Source: Gymnopus androsaceus JB14 (Eukaryota > Basidiomycota > Agaricomycetes > Agaricales > Omphalotaceae). From it: DNA of 64,000 nucleotides. The stretch lies in NCBI GenBank assembly GCA_009733575.1, contig ML769484.1:62001-126000 (forward strand), in the 5' to 3' direction. Made by a program: the position numbers and the translations under genes. Below are positions 12,602-23,718 of the stretch, piece by piece; position 1 is the first letter of the stretch, and every line of letters begins with the position of its first letter. The notes below the pieces were generated by a model that had not been told where the DNA came from, searched no databases, and saw only the letters and a list, made by a program, of their open reading frames with translations.

Positions 12602-13513
12602 TCAGGATTCTTTGACTTCCGGGACACCATCCTTCCACTTTACGCCAGCTGCAGAAGCAGCCTCGATCGCAATTTGGCGTACAGCTTTGACTTCCTCAAG
12701 AGTGGCCCCATTCCGCCGAGCACCATCGAGATGCCAGTTAATCTGGCGAGGCGTGTCACTGGCAATGAGGGACGCCACCAGAACGTAGGATGTTTCAAGA
12801 GGCGAAAGAACGTTAGTGAAGCCGTATGTTAAGCCGTAGCCTATTGTATTGGAGAAAAACCCTGGAATAATAATGTGAGCAGTAGACAAGACAACAGGGA
12901 TGAGATGATGACGAACCCATGTCCGGATACACAGTATCTAAAAGCGTTTGGACAGAGTCGGCGGTATCGCCGTACGTTTCTTGAAAGAAGGCGCGACCGC
13001 ATCGTGAATGATCTTCGATGGAGGTACTTGCATCTCTGTGTTTCAAATAATTGAAAAGTCTACGGAAAGTAATGAAAGCACAAGCCTCATCATTTTTGTA
13101 TCTCGCAGTTCAGGAGCCATTACTTCGTGTAGAGCCACCAAACTGTTTATTGCCTTTGGAAGATCAACCTGGACGAAAAGTGGATGTCTCAACTCTTTAC
13201 CTTTGGGTATCCGCTGGTCAATCCAGCCTTGAATAAAGCATCGCGAAATTTGCGAGCCAGGAGTAACTTTTCCTCATGCTCTTCTCCAGCTTCTGCAAGT
13301 ACATATTTGAAGAGTTCCGGAACAGCCTGAGGCTCGTTGCTTGCGCTGAACGCGACAGCGGACACGATATACCAGGGGTTGTGTGCTAAACGAATATTAA
13401 GATCGAATTCGTGCTTGCATGCTGGACCGAAACTCACTAAGCGTGGATGAACGTCCAGTCGGATAAATCGACTTGAGACGCGTTAAGAGTGTTCCACTAG
13501 GCTGGAATGCCAT
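12602..13513 (-). CDS. Carboxymuconolactone decarboxylase-like (AhpD-like fold) protein
   Basis: Five exons can be followed. Exon 1 is 13438-13513 (MAFQPSGTLLTRLKSIYP), exon 2 starts at 13385 (HNPWYIVSAVAFSASNEP), and a 47-bp intron after GYPK joins AINSLVALHEVMAPELRDTK. A further intron with an uncertain donor near 13070 follows. The last intron ends in front of GFFSNTIGYGLTYG, and the stop is at 12602. The sequence ends with ATLEEVKAVRQIAIEAASAAGVKW, typical of the fungal branch of the CMD superfamily. Proteins of this kind are about 230-250 aa, which fits. The CxxC of peroxidase-type AhpD is not seen, so redox activity is unlikely. The natural substrate is unknown. It lies tail-away from the tRNA at 13615. 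Confidence 0.75.
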
Positions 13514-13614
13514 ACGCCAAGGGGCCAAATGCTTAGCCTTGCTGAGCGACGGGTGAGGAGCAGGTTTTTGAGATTGACACGGTGATACAATGTTACACGA
13601 GGCTCAGTCATAAG

Positions 13615-13700
13615 CCGACCATAGCTCAGTTGGAAGAGCACAAGACTGTAATTGGTTAAGGGTTATCTTGGGGTCGCCTGTTCGAACCAGGCTGGTCGGA
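13615..13700 (+). tRNA. tRNA-Tyr (GUA) with a short intron
   Basis: The acceptor stem CCGACCA pairs with TGGTCGG at the 3' end. The D arm is GCTC..GAGC-like and the T arm GCCTG-TTCGAAC-CAGGC is perfect. The anticodon arm reads AAGACTGTAA, giving GUA, followed by an insert of about 11-12 nt (TTGGTTAAGGGT) before TATCTT closes the stem. This is the canonical position, one base after the anticodon, for eukaryotic tRNA introns, and tRNA-Tyr usually has one. The D loop contains GTTGG. The 86-nt length including the intron is normal. Confidence 0.9.
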
Positions 13701-13732
13701 GTTCGTCAAGGTGATGCTCTTGTTCTCTGTAA

Positions 13733-13738
13733 TTTTTT
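13733..13738 (+). terminator. Pol III T-run terminator for tRNA-Tyr
   Basis: A run of six T residues lies 33 nt after the tRNA 3' end, the usual RNA polymerase III stop signal. The assignment follows from position and composition. Confidence 0.6.
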
Positions 13739-13833
13739 CGGTGGAACGTTACATTTCAACTTCTTTCGCTTATGATGTTTATTCTTTTTTTGGTATACAG
13801 TATATTTGCATTAGTTCTACATAGTACATACAA

Positions 13834-16800
13834 TCATCGTTCAGTACCGTCCTCTTCCGGCGCTTCATGAATATCTCCGTTTCCACAAATGCACACGCGA
13901 GATAGAGAGTGATCCTGACCTTCATCTTGGAGGGTTGCAAAAGCCCGTTCCGCTACTAGGTTTTTGGCAACTACCAAGCTTGTTGAAACGATCGGTCCTG
14001 CCACGATAACACCATGTAACTCGACCTGCATCCCATTTTGCTCTCCTTTTGAAACGGTGCTGGAGGAGGCGAGGATTAGACCAGTGCAAGGGAAAACGCG
14101 AAATTGACTCACATGAATTTCACCTGCTCCTGGCACGTAGACGCGGCAATCCATTGCACGAGTGTTGTTATTGGATCCAGACGAACAGACGGTGAAAGAA
14201 TGCTGAGTATGTCTTCCATAATAAATTCCGCTATCGCTGCAGTCTTCTCATAGTTATACCCAGAATCCACTAGGATGGCACCGATTACGCTCTCGAACAC
14301 GTCGCTAAGAGCTTTGGGAGGGTCAAACTTCCAACCAGTATGGATAATTGTTTCTGGAGAAGCTTGCTGTAGATGCGGGACGTAGCTGTCGATGGCCTTA
14401 CTCAGATCGACGCTGTTTATGAGTATGACCTGATGTAGTTCGAGTTTTCTGACGGCGAGAGAGGCCAAGGCTTGCGCACAGACCGCCTTTGTTCGAGGAA
14501 GAGCGAGCTGATCCGATCCAGCGCCAGGATACTTGTTATACAAATAGTGGACGACGGTAAGGTTGAGGATGGCTACGCCCCAATTGAAGATCAGTACATG
14601 CAGAACAGTAAATGCAAATGAATCTTACCATCGCCAAGAAATTCTAGACGCTGGTAGGAGGGTATCGTCTCAACCACAGAAGCAAACGAAGGATGCGTCA
14701 AGGCCTCTCGTAAAAGACGACCATTCTGAAAAGTATATCCAAGATTCTCCTGCAATCTTTCAAACATAGGAGAAACCTGGCTACACTCCACCTGGTCATA
14801 TCTCAATGACCAAGGGCTTGGACCTCCGAACATCAAACCAAGCGCAGTCCCAGTCTGCAATGCCATGGAGAATCCCCCACTCAAGAAGGCCGCCCCAAGA
14901 GTGGCTTCCATGCAATCTTGCAGGCTTCGTCGAGGATAATTCCTCAGGGCACGTCGTAGAGGGTTCAATTCATCATTGTCTTCAGCAATGACAAACTTCC
15001 AAGCCTTGATCCTCGGAGTTTCGGTGTTAATGAATTTGTCGAGACCCACATCCAATGCCCGATAAAGCAGATAGCGGTTACAAATCGAACGCTGGCGAAG
15101 AATGTCAAGCTGGCCCTCATGCCGGAAAGGATACTTGTTCAGTAAATGAACAGTGGTACATACTTCCAAAACTGAATCACCGAGAGTTTCGAGACGCTGG
15201 TTGTTAAACCCAGCGAGAGCACTGGGAATAGTAAGCGCTTGTACCATCAGATCATCGAGAATAGGCGGTAAAGAGAGCTCAAACTTTGCTGCACAGACAC
15301 GGTATATGTCGGTGATGCGTCGGGATAGAGGTGGAAGAACCCCGAAGGCACGAGTCATCTCCGGAGACATGGTCAACCAAGAACAGCATCCTTGAGGAAG
15401 GAGAACCTTCTGCGGAGGTGCGTCCTTGATGAGATCTTCTGAACCTAAAGGATAGTCACTGTCCTTGGAAGATACTAAATGTGACACCTCAATCATTGGC
15501 CCAGTTTCAGGAACAATGGGATGCCATTTCTTGCGCGACCATCTGTTCAGAAAGTAGTCCCGATATGTCTGGGATCCGCCCTCAGGCGTTACAGTCATTA
15601 TCGACATTGGTGTAAGGTCGGACCGACAACCACGCAGAAGATAACTCCGACCATATTGGTTGGCATTACGAACCAATAAACGGTCATAGTGCTCAACTCC
15701 GATGGTCGACCAATCACGGTTTCCACCTGGGTTCGAAACAAGTTCATCCATGGCTTCATAATCCACCTCCGTAGCCAAAGTGAGAGGGACCAAATACAGG
15801 CTCGGGCGACCAATGAGAGGAGAGGTGGTGATCCGAAGTTGTATACCGAGCTTTGTGTAATCTTCCATCAGCCTGAGCCGGTGCATATCCTCTGAAGAGT
15901 GGAACTCAAGCAATTGTCCTGCTTGGATTTCCACGAGGCTACCCCGATGGCTGACCTGAACAGGAATAAGCTGAGTACCAGTCAACAGACCAGCCAGGAT
16001 CTGGCCATCCGCGACGACGGGATGCATCCATAATCTGGGTGAGATTATCCAAGGATCTCTGACCCAGACATCCATCATCGCAGGGACAGAGCTCATATCT
16101 GGAATCGGCTTCCCGTCGACGTCCTGGAAATCCTTCCCTCGCCCACTTCCGGCAGGGAGAAGATAATCATCAAAGACATCCAATTCGTGCAGCCGTTTCA
16201 CCGCGCAGAATGATACAGCACGTTTTGCTTCCTTCTTGGTGCTTTTGACTGGGCCAACATAGACGAGGTCGGCAGGTGGAAGAGGCAAAGAGGCAGGGAG
16301 TTGGAGAGTGGATTGAAAGTCACCTGTGTACACTGGAAGGGGTTGGGCGGTATAGAGATCATGTGGAATGAGGGAGCAGAGATGGCTGATCAATGAGGTT
16401 GCATTATCGTAGGTTACAAACGCGGAAGTGGACGGAACGATATATCGTTCTCTGCTGGCAAGATCATCTGGACTTTCTTCTTCCTCTTCTTCACCTTCTT
16501 CTAGCTCATGAAGATCATCGATCTGCATCTGGTAAGCTTCTCTGAGCTGTGGTTCAGCGTCGATGAATTTTTGGTACCGCTCTTGGTACGCATGATCGTC
16601 CTGTTGGATCATGACGATGAAGTTTGATGATTTGTTACGCGCGCGTCCTCGAGACTGCACATAGCCTACAAGGTGGTCCAGAGAATCGAAGCGAATGACC
16701 ACATCGCAAGCCTAAAATGGATGGATTAGTTGGGCTTGGTAAAAACTAGCAGAAACAGTGCTCACAGGAAAGTCTAGTCCCTCTTCAGCGACAGAAGTGG

Positions 16801-18482
16801 CAATCACTGCGACAGTGTTAGACGAAGGTAGAACTGGATAGCAACGCACTCACGCAGATTAAGTTTCTTTTCTCGAAATGCTCGGACAACTTGCTCCTGA
16901 TTGCCCAGCCCCGCATGTCTTGATACTCTATCATGCGCACTGGCTACACCACCGACAAAGGCTCCACACTGCATCAGACCAGCCAAATCTGGGATATGAG
17001 GAAGTATCCTAGCAAGACAAGCAGCGACTTGTCGTTGCTCCACAAAAATGATTCCTTGGAAAGTAGGCGAGTGATGTGCTAGCAGCACCTCGACAAGGGT
17101 CCGGACCTTTGGCGTACACCAGTCCAACGAAATTGATATCGGTAGTATGGAAGGATCCTCGATGTGAGAAAAGTATGACTGGTAATCAACCAAGACATCT
17201 GCAATATCGAACAGCTCTGACGGTATTTCCTGGGGTGACGACTGCTGGCGTGGAACAACTAATTTGCTGTCTTCCGAGTCCTCTGTACCGCGGTATATTG
17301 CGAAAAGACGAGTAATGATGTGGGTTATCTCTGTGTAGAGGTATAGCGATGCAGGATAGGGTCCCAGGTTGTTTAATGTCACGTTATATCGTCGGTCAAT
17401 GTCTGGCCAAGAACAGTTCTCTAATTCCACTGTCCTGAATAGATCGAATACGCTGAGAGCTTCCCAGAGTAAAGGAGTAGGATAATTGTAATCCTGAGGC
17501 GGTGGGGGGAAACGTTTCATGACCTAGTACAAACGAATCAGTGTCTGAGCGTTTCGAAAGGATTTCCATACTCACCTCAGTGGGTTTAGGTGCATGTTCT
17601 GAAAGCTCCTCGACATACTCGCGGACTCCAAGAACTTTGGCATCCAAGTTTGTCTCTAGAGTCTTTAGCGATCCGGCTGGGTCCTTTGTATTCCATATGG
17701 GCGAAGCCGTCATACCAAAAACTTTGGGTCGATCTTGAATCGGACATTGCATGTATTCGTTCATGATAATCGCGTATGGATGCTTCTTACGAGTATGGTG
17801 ACATTCGTCAAATATCATAAGCGAGACCTGTGAAGAATGAGATAGATATTGTGGCGATTGATCAGAGACCAACCTCTTGCATTTTTATAAGAGAATGAGT
17901 GAGGAAATTAAGGAATATCTGGGCTAAATGCAAATTTCAATAAACCAAGCTGCGCGACTACCCTCACATAGAGCATACAATAGTGAACATATGGGAAGGA
18001 ATCTCTTCCTCTCCATAAATTCACTACTGTCCGCCACACTGAGAGTTCAACCGTACAGCTGGCTATTAAAAAAGACAAGGATTGAGCACAAACCAGTCAT
18101 TACGAACACATCGTGTTGTTCGAGTTTGTTTTTCCAGCCACTGCGGTCTGTGATATCAATGTTGGTCGATCCATGCAACTTGAGGACGCGCAAAGCAGAA
18201 TGTTTCGAAATAAAGGTGCCTTGCTGTTCAACTAGCGGAACTTTGGGAACGAAGAAGAAGATTTTCTTTTCAGCACTGCCCTCCTGAGTCGCGACCCATT
18301 TCAAGAGTAGTGTGCTAATGAATGTCTTGCCGCTACCGGTGTCGCTGAAATCGAGTTGAGTACATCGAATGCAACAAAAAGTGGGGGAAAACGGACCTAG
18401 CAGCTATAATGTTTGCCTTCTGTGCATGAGCGAACAGTTCCTCCTGGTATTTCCTGGGCAGGAATTCGGTTATGTTGGTCAT
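13834..18482 (-). CDS. DCL: Dicer, RNA-interference endoribonuclease
   Basis: Dicer cuts double-stranded RNA into small interfering RNAs. I place the start at 18482 (MTNITEFLPRKYQEELF). An intron precedes the Walker A motif DTGSGKT, then come LVEQQ, DECHH with GMTASP (helicase motifs II and III), and the C-terminal helicase lobe ending in VGYVQSRGRARN. The Dicer dimerisation domain follows (FVTYDNATSLISHLC and so on). RNase IIIa carries NQRLETLGDSVLE and DCMEATLGAAF; RNase IIIb carries YQRLEFLGDG and DVFESVIGAILVDSGYN. In both domains the metal-binding Glu and Asp of the signature and the later Asp/Glu pair are kept, while the first Glu of the usual NERLEFLGD signature is Gln in both. The C-terminus (MQVELHGVIVAGP, VVAKNLVAERAFATLQ) resembles a degenerate dsRNA-binding domain. 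No PAZ domain is obvious, which is usual in fungi. A 2.1-kb exon block is uninterrupted. Several short introns are spliced in frame. The gene appears intact. Confidence 0.93.
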
Positions 18483-18639
18483 GCTAGCAGAGGAAAAAGG
18501 TCTTTGTGGGCTGTGATCATGATGGTCCTATACAGGTCCTGTAGGAACTCTGGCGCTAAGATCTAGACGCTTCCAGAAATTAGAACTAAAACTCTTTTGC
18601 TTTCAAGTTTCAATTTTTTCTCATGGCCATCCAACTCCG

Positions 18640-19494
18640 CTCGAAATCTTTGCAGAGTGTTGCAATGCTGATCCATTCAGGGTAACTGGAGAGTGGAACT
18701 CAGCACTCAACATAAGTTATGTTTGTAGACGCTGGCGATACCTTGTTCGGAACTCTGGTCGAACATTTCATGTTTTGGTCTCAGTATCCCGAATGGTAAT
18801 CATCGACTTATTCCTGGAACGGTCGATAGAGCACACTCTTTCGTGACTGAGGGCAGTCCGCCTGTTGAACAAGTGTATTCTACTGAGGATCCAATCTGCG
18901 TTGGAGTCGCTGAAGATAGATGCGTCACAGGGTAAGGCTTATAGTTAAGTACTTCCCCGCGCTCCAAGCGTCCATACTCTCTATATTGTGGACTTGCTGC
19001 CAATAGATTCATTTCGTTGGAAATCTGTCCTTGATCTGACATACAGCTTGCGAGAGAGAGCTCCAGGTGACTTACACCAGTTGCTATCTTGCTGCATTAG
19101 TCTCAAATGGCTCTCTCTATAGGACGACGGCCGCCATGATCATGTTGTAGCCGCAAATGCAGATGTGATTCTTACTCTCCCAGTTAGCACCTTGGAATTC
19201 CTCTCCATCAGTTACCTTTGGGAGTCCCACCTAAATTGCCGCTCTGCAATCTCACTGCTCATAGCACCCGTGTTACAAGAGCTCATTCTGGAGTATGCGA
19301 TAACTCCTTCCAGAGATAAATATAACCCCTTTGTAGACATTGATTCTTTCCTTTCCCGTTCACCCTGCTCTTCATCCCTCAGACGCCTCTCTTTGGTCGA
19401 AGCACCTCCATCTAATGATGAAGATGTGCGATTACTTGAACATTTACCTTTGCTTTGGAGAAAGATGGAATGCGATAAAGCAACGCGTCTATAG
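18640..19494 (+). pseudogene. F-box / leucine-rich repeat protein relic
   Basis: Near 18715-18750 the plus strand reads NISYVCRRWRYLVRNSG, the classic end of an agaricomycete F-box (VCRRWR). The frame then passes IDLFLERS and stops at about 18842. A second open stretch, 19165-19494, reads LTLPVSTLEFLSISYLW, LIAPVLQELILEYA and FLSRSPCSSSLRRLSL, typical of the leucine-rich part of such proteins. The two pieces do not join by an obvious single intron, and the F-box start is weak, so a decayed copy is more likely than an intact gene. F-box proteins feed substrates to SCF ubiquitin ligases and form large, fast-evolving families in mushrooms. Confidence 0.5.
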
Positions 19495-19776
19495 GTACCG
19501 TGAACCATTAATTTGGAGTTATCTGGAAGTTGAGGAGGAGAGTGGGGCTTGAGTAGACTTGACGAGGTTTGGAATTTCTTGTTACTTGTACGATTGTTGA
19601 TGGTCAATGCATTTTGGGGGCATACTAAATTACCTGGTTTTATGCAACGATATGAACTAAATCCTGTTATTACATTGTATGAAAATCTTACATATATTAG
19701 TATATGCGGTTCAAATGGCCTTAAAGCTGTTGGAGCCCATTGGCAACTACCTGCACAAAAGTGACCATTCAAGCTG

Positions 19777-21384
19777 TTACCGCCTACTGCGATTCGCAGG
19801 CCTTGACCCTCCCAAAACTTCCTTTTTGGCTTTCACCTTTGTTGTTTTCCGCTTCTTTGAAGCTATGGGTTGAGGAACGGCGGGAGGAACTTGAGGAGGT
19901 GACATTATGCCTGCTCCTCCAAGAACGTTACCGCCCGGTTGTGCTGCCAGTGCCATTGCATCCATCATCCCCTGGTAGAGTTGATTGTAAATTCCCGGAT
20001 TCCCAGGAGCAGGCGGAGGCGGAGGAGGAATTCCGCCTCCCCCAAAAACACCGGCTAAGCCAACTCCATAATTACCACCTGGAGCCATGCCTATTTTCAT
20101 CAGCCTATTATAATCAGGCTGCTCGAATTCAAACTCAATCATCTGCCAGTGGCGGAGATATGAATGAGCAAGTAACCACATTCGCTCAGAGTACAACAAC
20201 TCACATAGCAGGGAAGAACCAGCGAGGCATACCTGGCGACATAAATTGATCCCGTCGTATACGTATGATACATTTCATTAACTGGATTTTGTGTCTTGGG
20301 GGGTTTGTTAGAGTACATCCTATCGTTGGTTATACGACCAGGAAATACTGCGTCGAAATAAGCAAGGATGAAGGGAAACGTTTGGGTATAAACATAGATA
20401 CCTCTACAGGCGAATATCTTGTTTGCATCAGCAGCATAGCAGCAAGAGGTGGAGGCGTCTTGAGCGAGGTATATACCGTAGCCCAAGGCCTTCCCGTTCA
20501 CAATGCGCTGTCCGCGTGTGCCGCCAATACGAAAACCACCTTCTAAAATCCTACCAAAAGAAGTAGTCAGTTTCAGTTGAGAGAATAACCGGTAGACGAT
20601 ATTCACGAATCGATATTTGGTGCTGGGGTACCATGGAAGAGGGAGAGTTCCTGCGTATCATCTACGCCCTCCATGCCGATTAATGATTGTTTAGCTTCTT
20701 CAAAACGTTGTTCAAGTTCATAATTGACGATCCAATGGACTGATAAAGGAGGAAAAAAAAGTGAGTACAGGTCGATGCAAAAAGACTTGGATAACGAACA
20801 TCGTTTCAACTTATAACCCCCGAGTTCGGTAGTCTGGAAAAGCTGCTTCCAAGGTTCAAATCGCGCAAGGTCATCAGGATGTGCTGGTGACCCATCTTCA
20901 AGCGTTCCGTCTGCAGCATTTATAACGGTACGAAAGACAATTCCTTCCTGTGAAACAGCTTCAGTTGAGCACATTGGACATAACATAAACTCACCTTCTT
21001 CTTAGCAAGTCCTCTCATTAGTTCACGGTATTCTTTCCGTTCTTGTGCTTGAAGCCTACGTGCAAAGCGCGCGTCTTCATCGATTAAAGCACTGGATGGT
21101 CCTGCTTTGGGACCGGAAGATCGTTTGCCACCGCCACTTTGTTTTTGGCTAGATATCGAATCCAGCTTTAGTTTATTTGAGCTGTGAAACGATGCGGGGT
21201 GCTCGCCTGCTACAGCAGGAAGAGCTGACCTAGCGGAGGTGCCACTGCTAGAAGACTCTTGTACAGGGGCGATTTCGAGCAATTCAATGTCCGAGTCGTC
21301 GTTGGATTCAATGTCCTTGGATGATCTAAATGGATCTGTGGGCTTTTCATCGTCAGAATCGACAGTGAGATCAATGAAGTTCAT
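19777..21384 (-). CDS. PARP-catalytic-domain ADP-ribosyltransferase
   Basis: The start is M at 21384 (MNFIDLTVDSDDE), followed by an acidic, Ser-rich region of about 120 residues and a basic helix (RRLQAQERKEYRELMRG). In-frame introns then lead to YELEQRFEEAKQ, LFHGTPAPNIDS, ILEGGFRI and LGYGIYLAQDAS, the H and Y positions of the PARP NAD pocket, followed by FPGRITNDRMY and ASLVLPCY. The third triad position is not a clear Glu, which points to mono-ADP-ribosylation or an inactive enzyme, by analogy with PARP subfamilies. The tail is Gly/Pro-rich and ends in basic clusters (KKRKTTKVKAKK), a possible nuclear localisation signal. All junctions keep frame. It is divergent to the phosducin-like gene, with starts 250 bp apart, so a shared promoter is plausible. 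Confidence 0.78.
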
Positions 21385-21633
21385 TGTTGAAAGCAAAGCT
21401 GAATGCTGTTCCGGAAGCGTTATTTAAGCGCGCTGGGTATGAGTCACTCAGTCTCGGCCGGCTTGGCTTACACTAAGCGCGCGCGTAGCTCTTTGTTCAG
21501 TACTGCATCCTTTCGCAGCAATTTCGCAGCTTTACCTACTCAAATTATCGCAGCAATTCGCAGTTCAGAGGGCCGATAAAAGCTCTTTCACTCCACAAGT
21601 TGGATCTGCTTGACGAGTCAATCGATTACCACG

Positions 21634-22606
21634 ATGGCCGTGAATATCGATGAAGATACCGAATTGTATGCCTCTAGCTCCAGCTACATTTTCAACAGCT
21701 AATTTCTACCTATCTAGTAACGATGCCCTACGAAAGCACGGAATAATTCCTCCTCGAGAGCCTACACCTCCTTCTCCTTCTCCGCCATCATCGCCCACTT
21801 TCAGTGATATTCTGAACGATTTCACTCCCTCGGAGCTAAGGGAAATTAGTGAAGATGCTCCGGACGATCGAGACAGAACGCATGATTGCTGCTTATCGAA
21901 GGCAAAGGATAGCTGATGATAAGGCGATGGAAAGGAAGTCTCGGTTTGGACGGGTGTATCCTATCGGCCGAGATGATTATACGCGAGAAGTAACTGAAGC
22001 AAGTAAAATCAACGAAGAAGACGACGAAGAAGAGGAAGGCACTGCAGTCATCTGTTTTCTGTATAAAGATGGGTAAGTCCTCGACCTCCTTGTTGTTGAA
22101 ATCACCGTGTTGAATCATGTCCAGTATACCGAGAAGTGATCGCGCTTTCGAGCACGTCAAAACTCTCGCTGACTCGATATCCTCGTTCAAAGTTTGTCTC
22201 CATTGTGGGCGACAAGTGTATCCCAAATCTGCCGGACAGCAGGGTACCGATGTTCATCGTGTACAAAAAAGGTGATATCCGAAATCAAGTTGTGGCTTGG
22301 GGTGCTGATCGAGAACGAAAGATTGAAGGCGAGTGAGAGAGCTTGGTCGCACACTACGTATCGGACTGAATTTTCTACTACAGAACTGGAAGCACTTTTG
22401 ATTGTAGGTGGAGCTGTACATCCACCGGAGCGTCGCGGACCAGAAGACCGGCGAAAGGGAGATGATTCTGAAGATGATGAGGACGAAGAAGACCTGGATC
22501 GTTCTTCGCGTATGCGCTCTGCGGCGACGTCGACGAATGGTCGGACGAAAAAGAATATCAGAGGAAGGAAAATGACTCGGATTCGGACTTTGACTTTGAT
22601 CTTTGA
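21634..22606 (+). pseudogene. PLP2: Phosducin-like protein (thioredoxin-fold CCT chaperone partner) with three frameshifts
   Basis: Phosducin-like proteins help the chaperonin CCT fold actin, tubulin or G-beta. Exon 1 is MAVNIDEDTEF, then NDALRKHGIIPPREP, the FTPSELREISEDAPDD helix, RMIAAYRRQRIAD, RFGRVYPIGRDDYTREV and FLYKDG-IPRSDRAFEHVK. The thioredoxin-like core follows (SKFVSIVGDKCIPNLPDSR, VVAWGADRERKIE-ELEALL), ending in an acidic tail DSDSDFDFDL. Single-base shifts are needed at about 21868 (+1), 22174 (+1) and 22520 (-1 type). Each time both sides match the family closely. One intron (22329-22383) uses a GC donor. Almost no amino-acid decay is visible, so very recent pseudogenisation or sequence error are the alternatives. 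Confidence 0.8.
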
Positions 22607-22873
22607 AGAGATGTATGGGTCTGTGCCTTTAGTGCTATAATATACGTTTGGTTAATCATACATTCTATGCAGCAGTCACTCTCTGCCACCACGATCAATC
22701 ATTGTCTGTATTCCGCGTGACGTCACTTCGTTGTGAGGCCCCTTGAGGCGTCGTCGTGAGACAATCTATTGTACTACAAATACCGGCCTGTTCAGTATTT
22801 TTCAACCAACCCTTTTTCACCCAAACCTTCACCTTACCGTACCCTACTGAAATATTCATAGGACTAATCTAAA

Positions 22874-23542
22874 ATGGGCAAGTTTCTTATCTTCTGGCAT
22901 CATAGAACTGCCCTAATCAAAGCTACAGTCGGAACGAAGCGCTCCGCAGATGACTCTGGCCCCACTACTCGCTCTGCAAAGACTCCAAAAACCGACAAGG
23001 CGTCTGCCCCCGCTTCTAAAGGCAAGAAGGGTGGTAACAAGAAGAGTCCTGCCAAGGTGCGATCTACCTAGTATATAATTTATTTAGCCTAGCCTGATGG
23101 TTGCCCAATTCAAACAGGCAGTCCTCCCAGCCTCTCAATTCAAGGCCAAGGCCCTCCCTCTTCATGTCAACGTAACACATACTCCTCCCAGCGCTGCGGA
23201 CGACGACACTATTCCTGCCACATCAGCAGATCCTGGTCACTTGGGTGCTCTCACCCTTGTGCCCTCTTCATTCAACACTGGCAGCTACGGTTGGAAGGGT
23301 AGCAAGCACCTGACTATTGAACTTGAGAACGATACTGGATCAAAGGAGAAAGTAAAGGTTATGTTATCGTGCGTAACTCCACCATTGAAATCTCAGAAAG
23401 CCGACTAAAAGGCGGTTAATTCAGGATCAATGCCACTGTGATGAACAGCAAGAATGCTCCAACGGAGGAGGAGGAGGCGGAAGGAGAGGAAACCAAAGAG
23501 GAGGAGGCGCAGGATGAGAAAGATGAGAAAGATGCGGAATAG
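22874..23542 (+). CDS. Small hypothetical protein with basic head and acidic tail
   Basis: The start ATGG is followed by a 45-bp GC-AG intron (22878-22922), giving MATVGTKRSADDSGP. A Lys-rich head (TPKTDKASAPASKGKKGG) follows. A GT-AG intron near 23056-23117 leads to AVLPASQFKAKALPLHVNVT, GALTLVPSSFNTGSYGWKG and LTIELENDTGSKEKVKVML. The last intron ends at about 23424, and the C-terminus is Glu-rich (APTEEEEAEGEETKEEE), with the stop at 23540-23542. The total is about 170 aa. I do not recognise the family. The basic N-terminus and acidic C-terminus resemble chromatin-associated or histone-chaperone-like proteins, a composition-only guess. A retained intron would give an alternative product beginning MGKFLIFW. 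Confidence 0.6.
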
Positions 23543-23718
23543 GTGCTTGAATCGACAACGAATGCTCTTCTATAGATGGACCAATCAGTGTAATCTACCA
23601 CTTCGGATTATGGTGTACCTCTTACCGCGATGCTCAAGTTTATTATGACAGACTATTTGAGTAGGACGAAGCGCTTATCATTTCAAATTCAACGTCTGTC
23701 TCTCACCAATAAGGTGGA

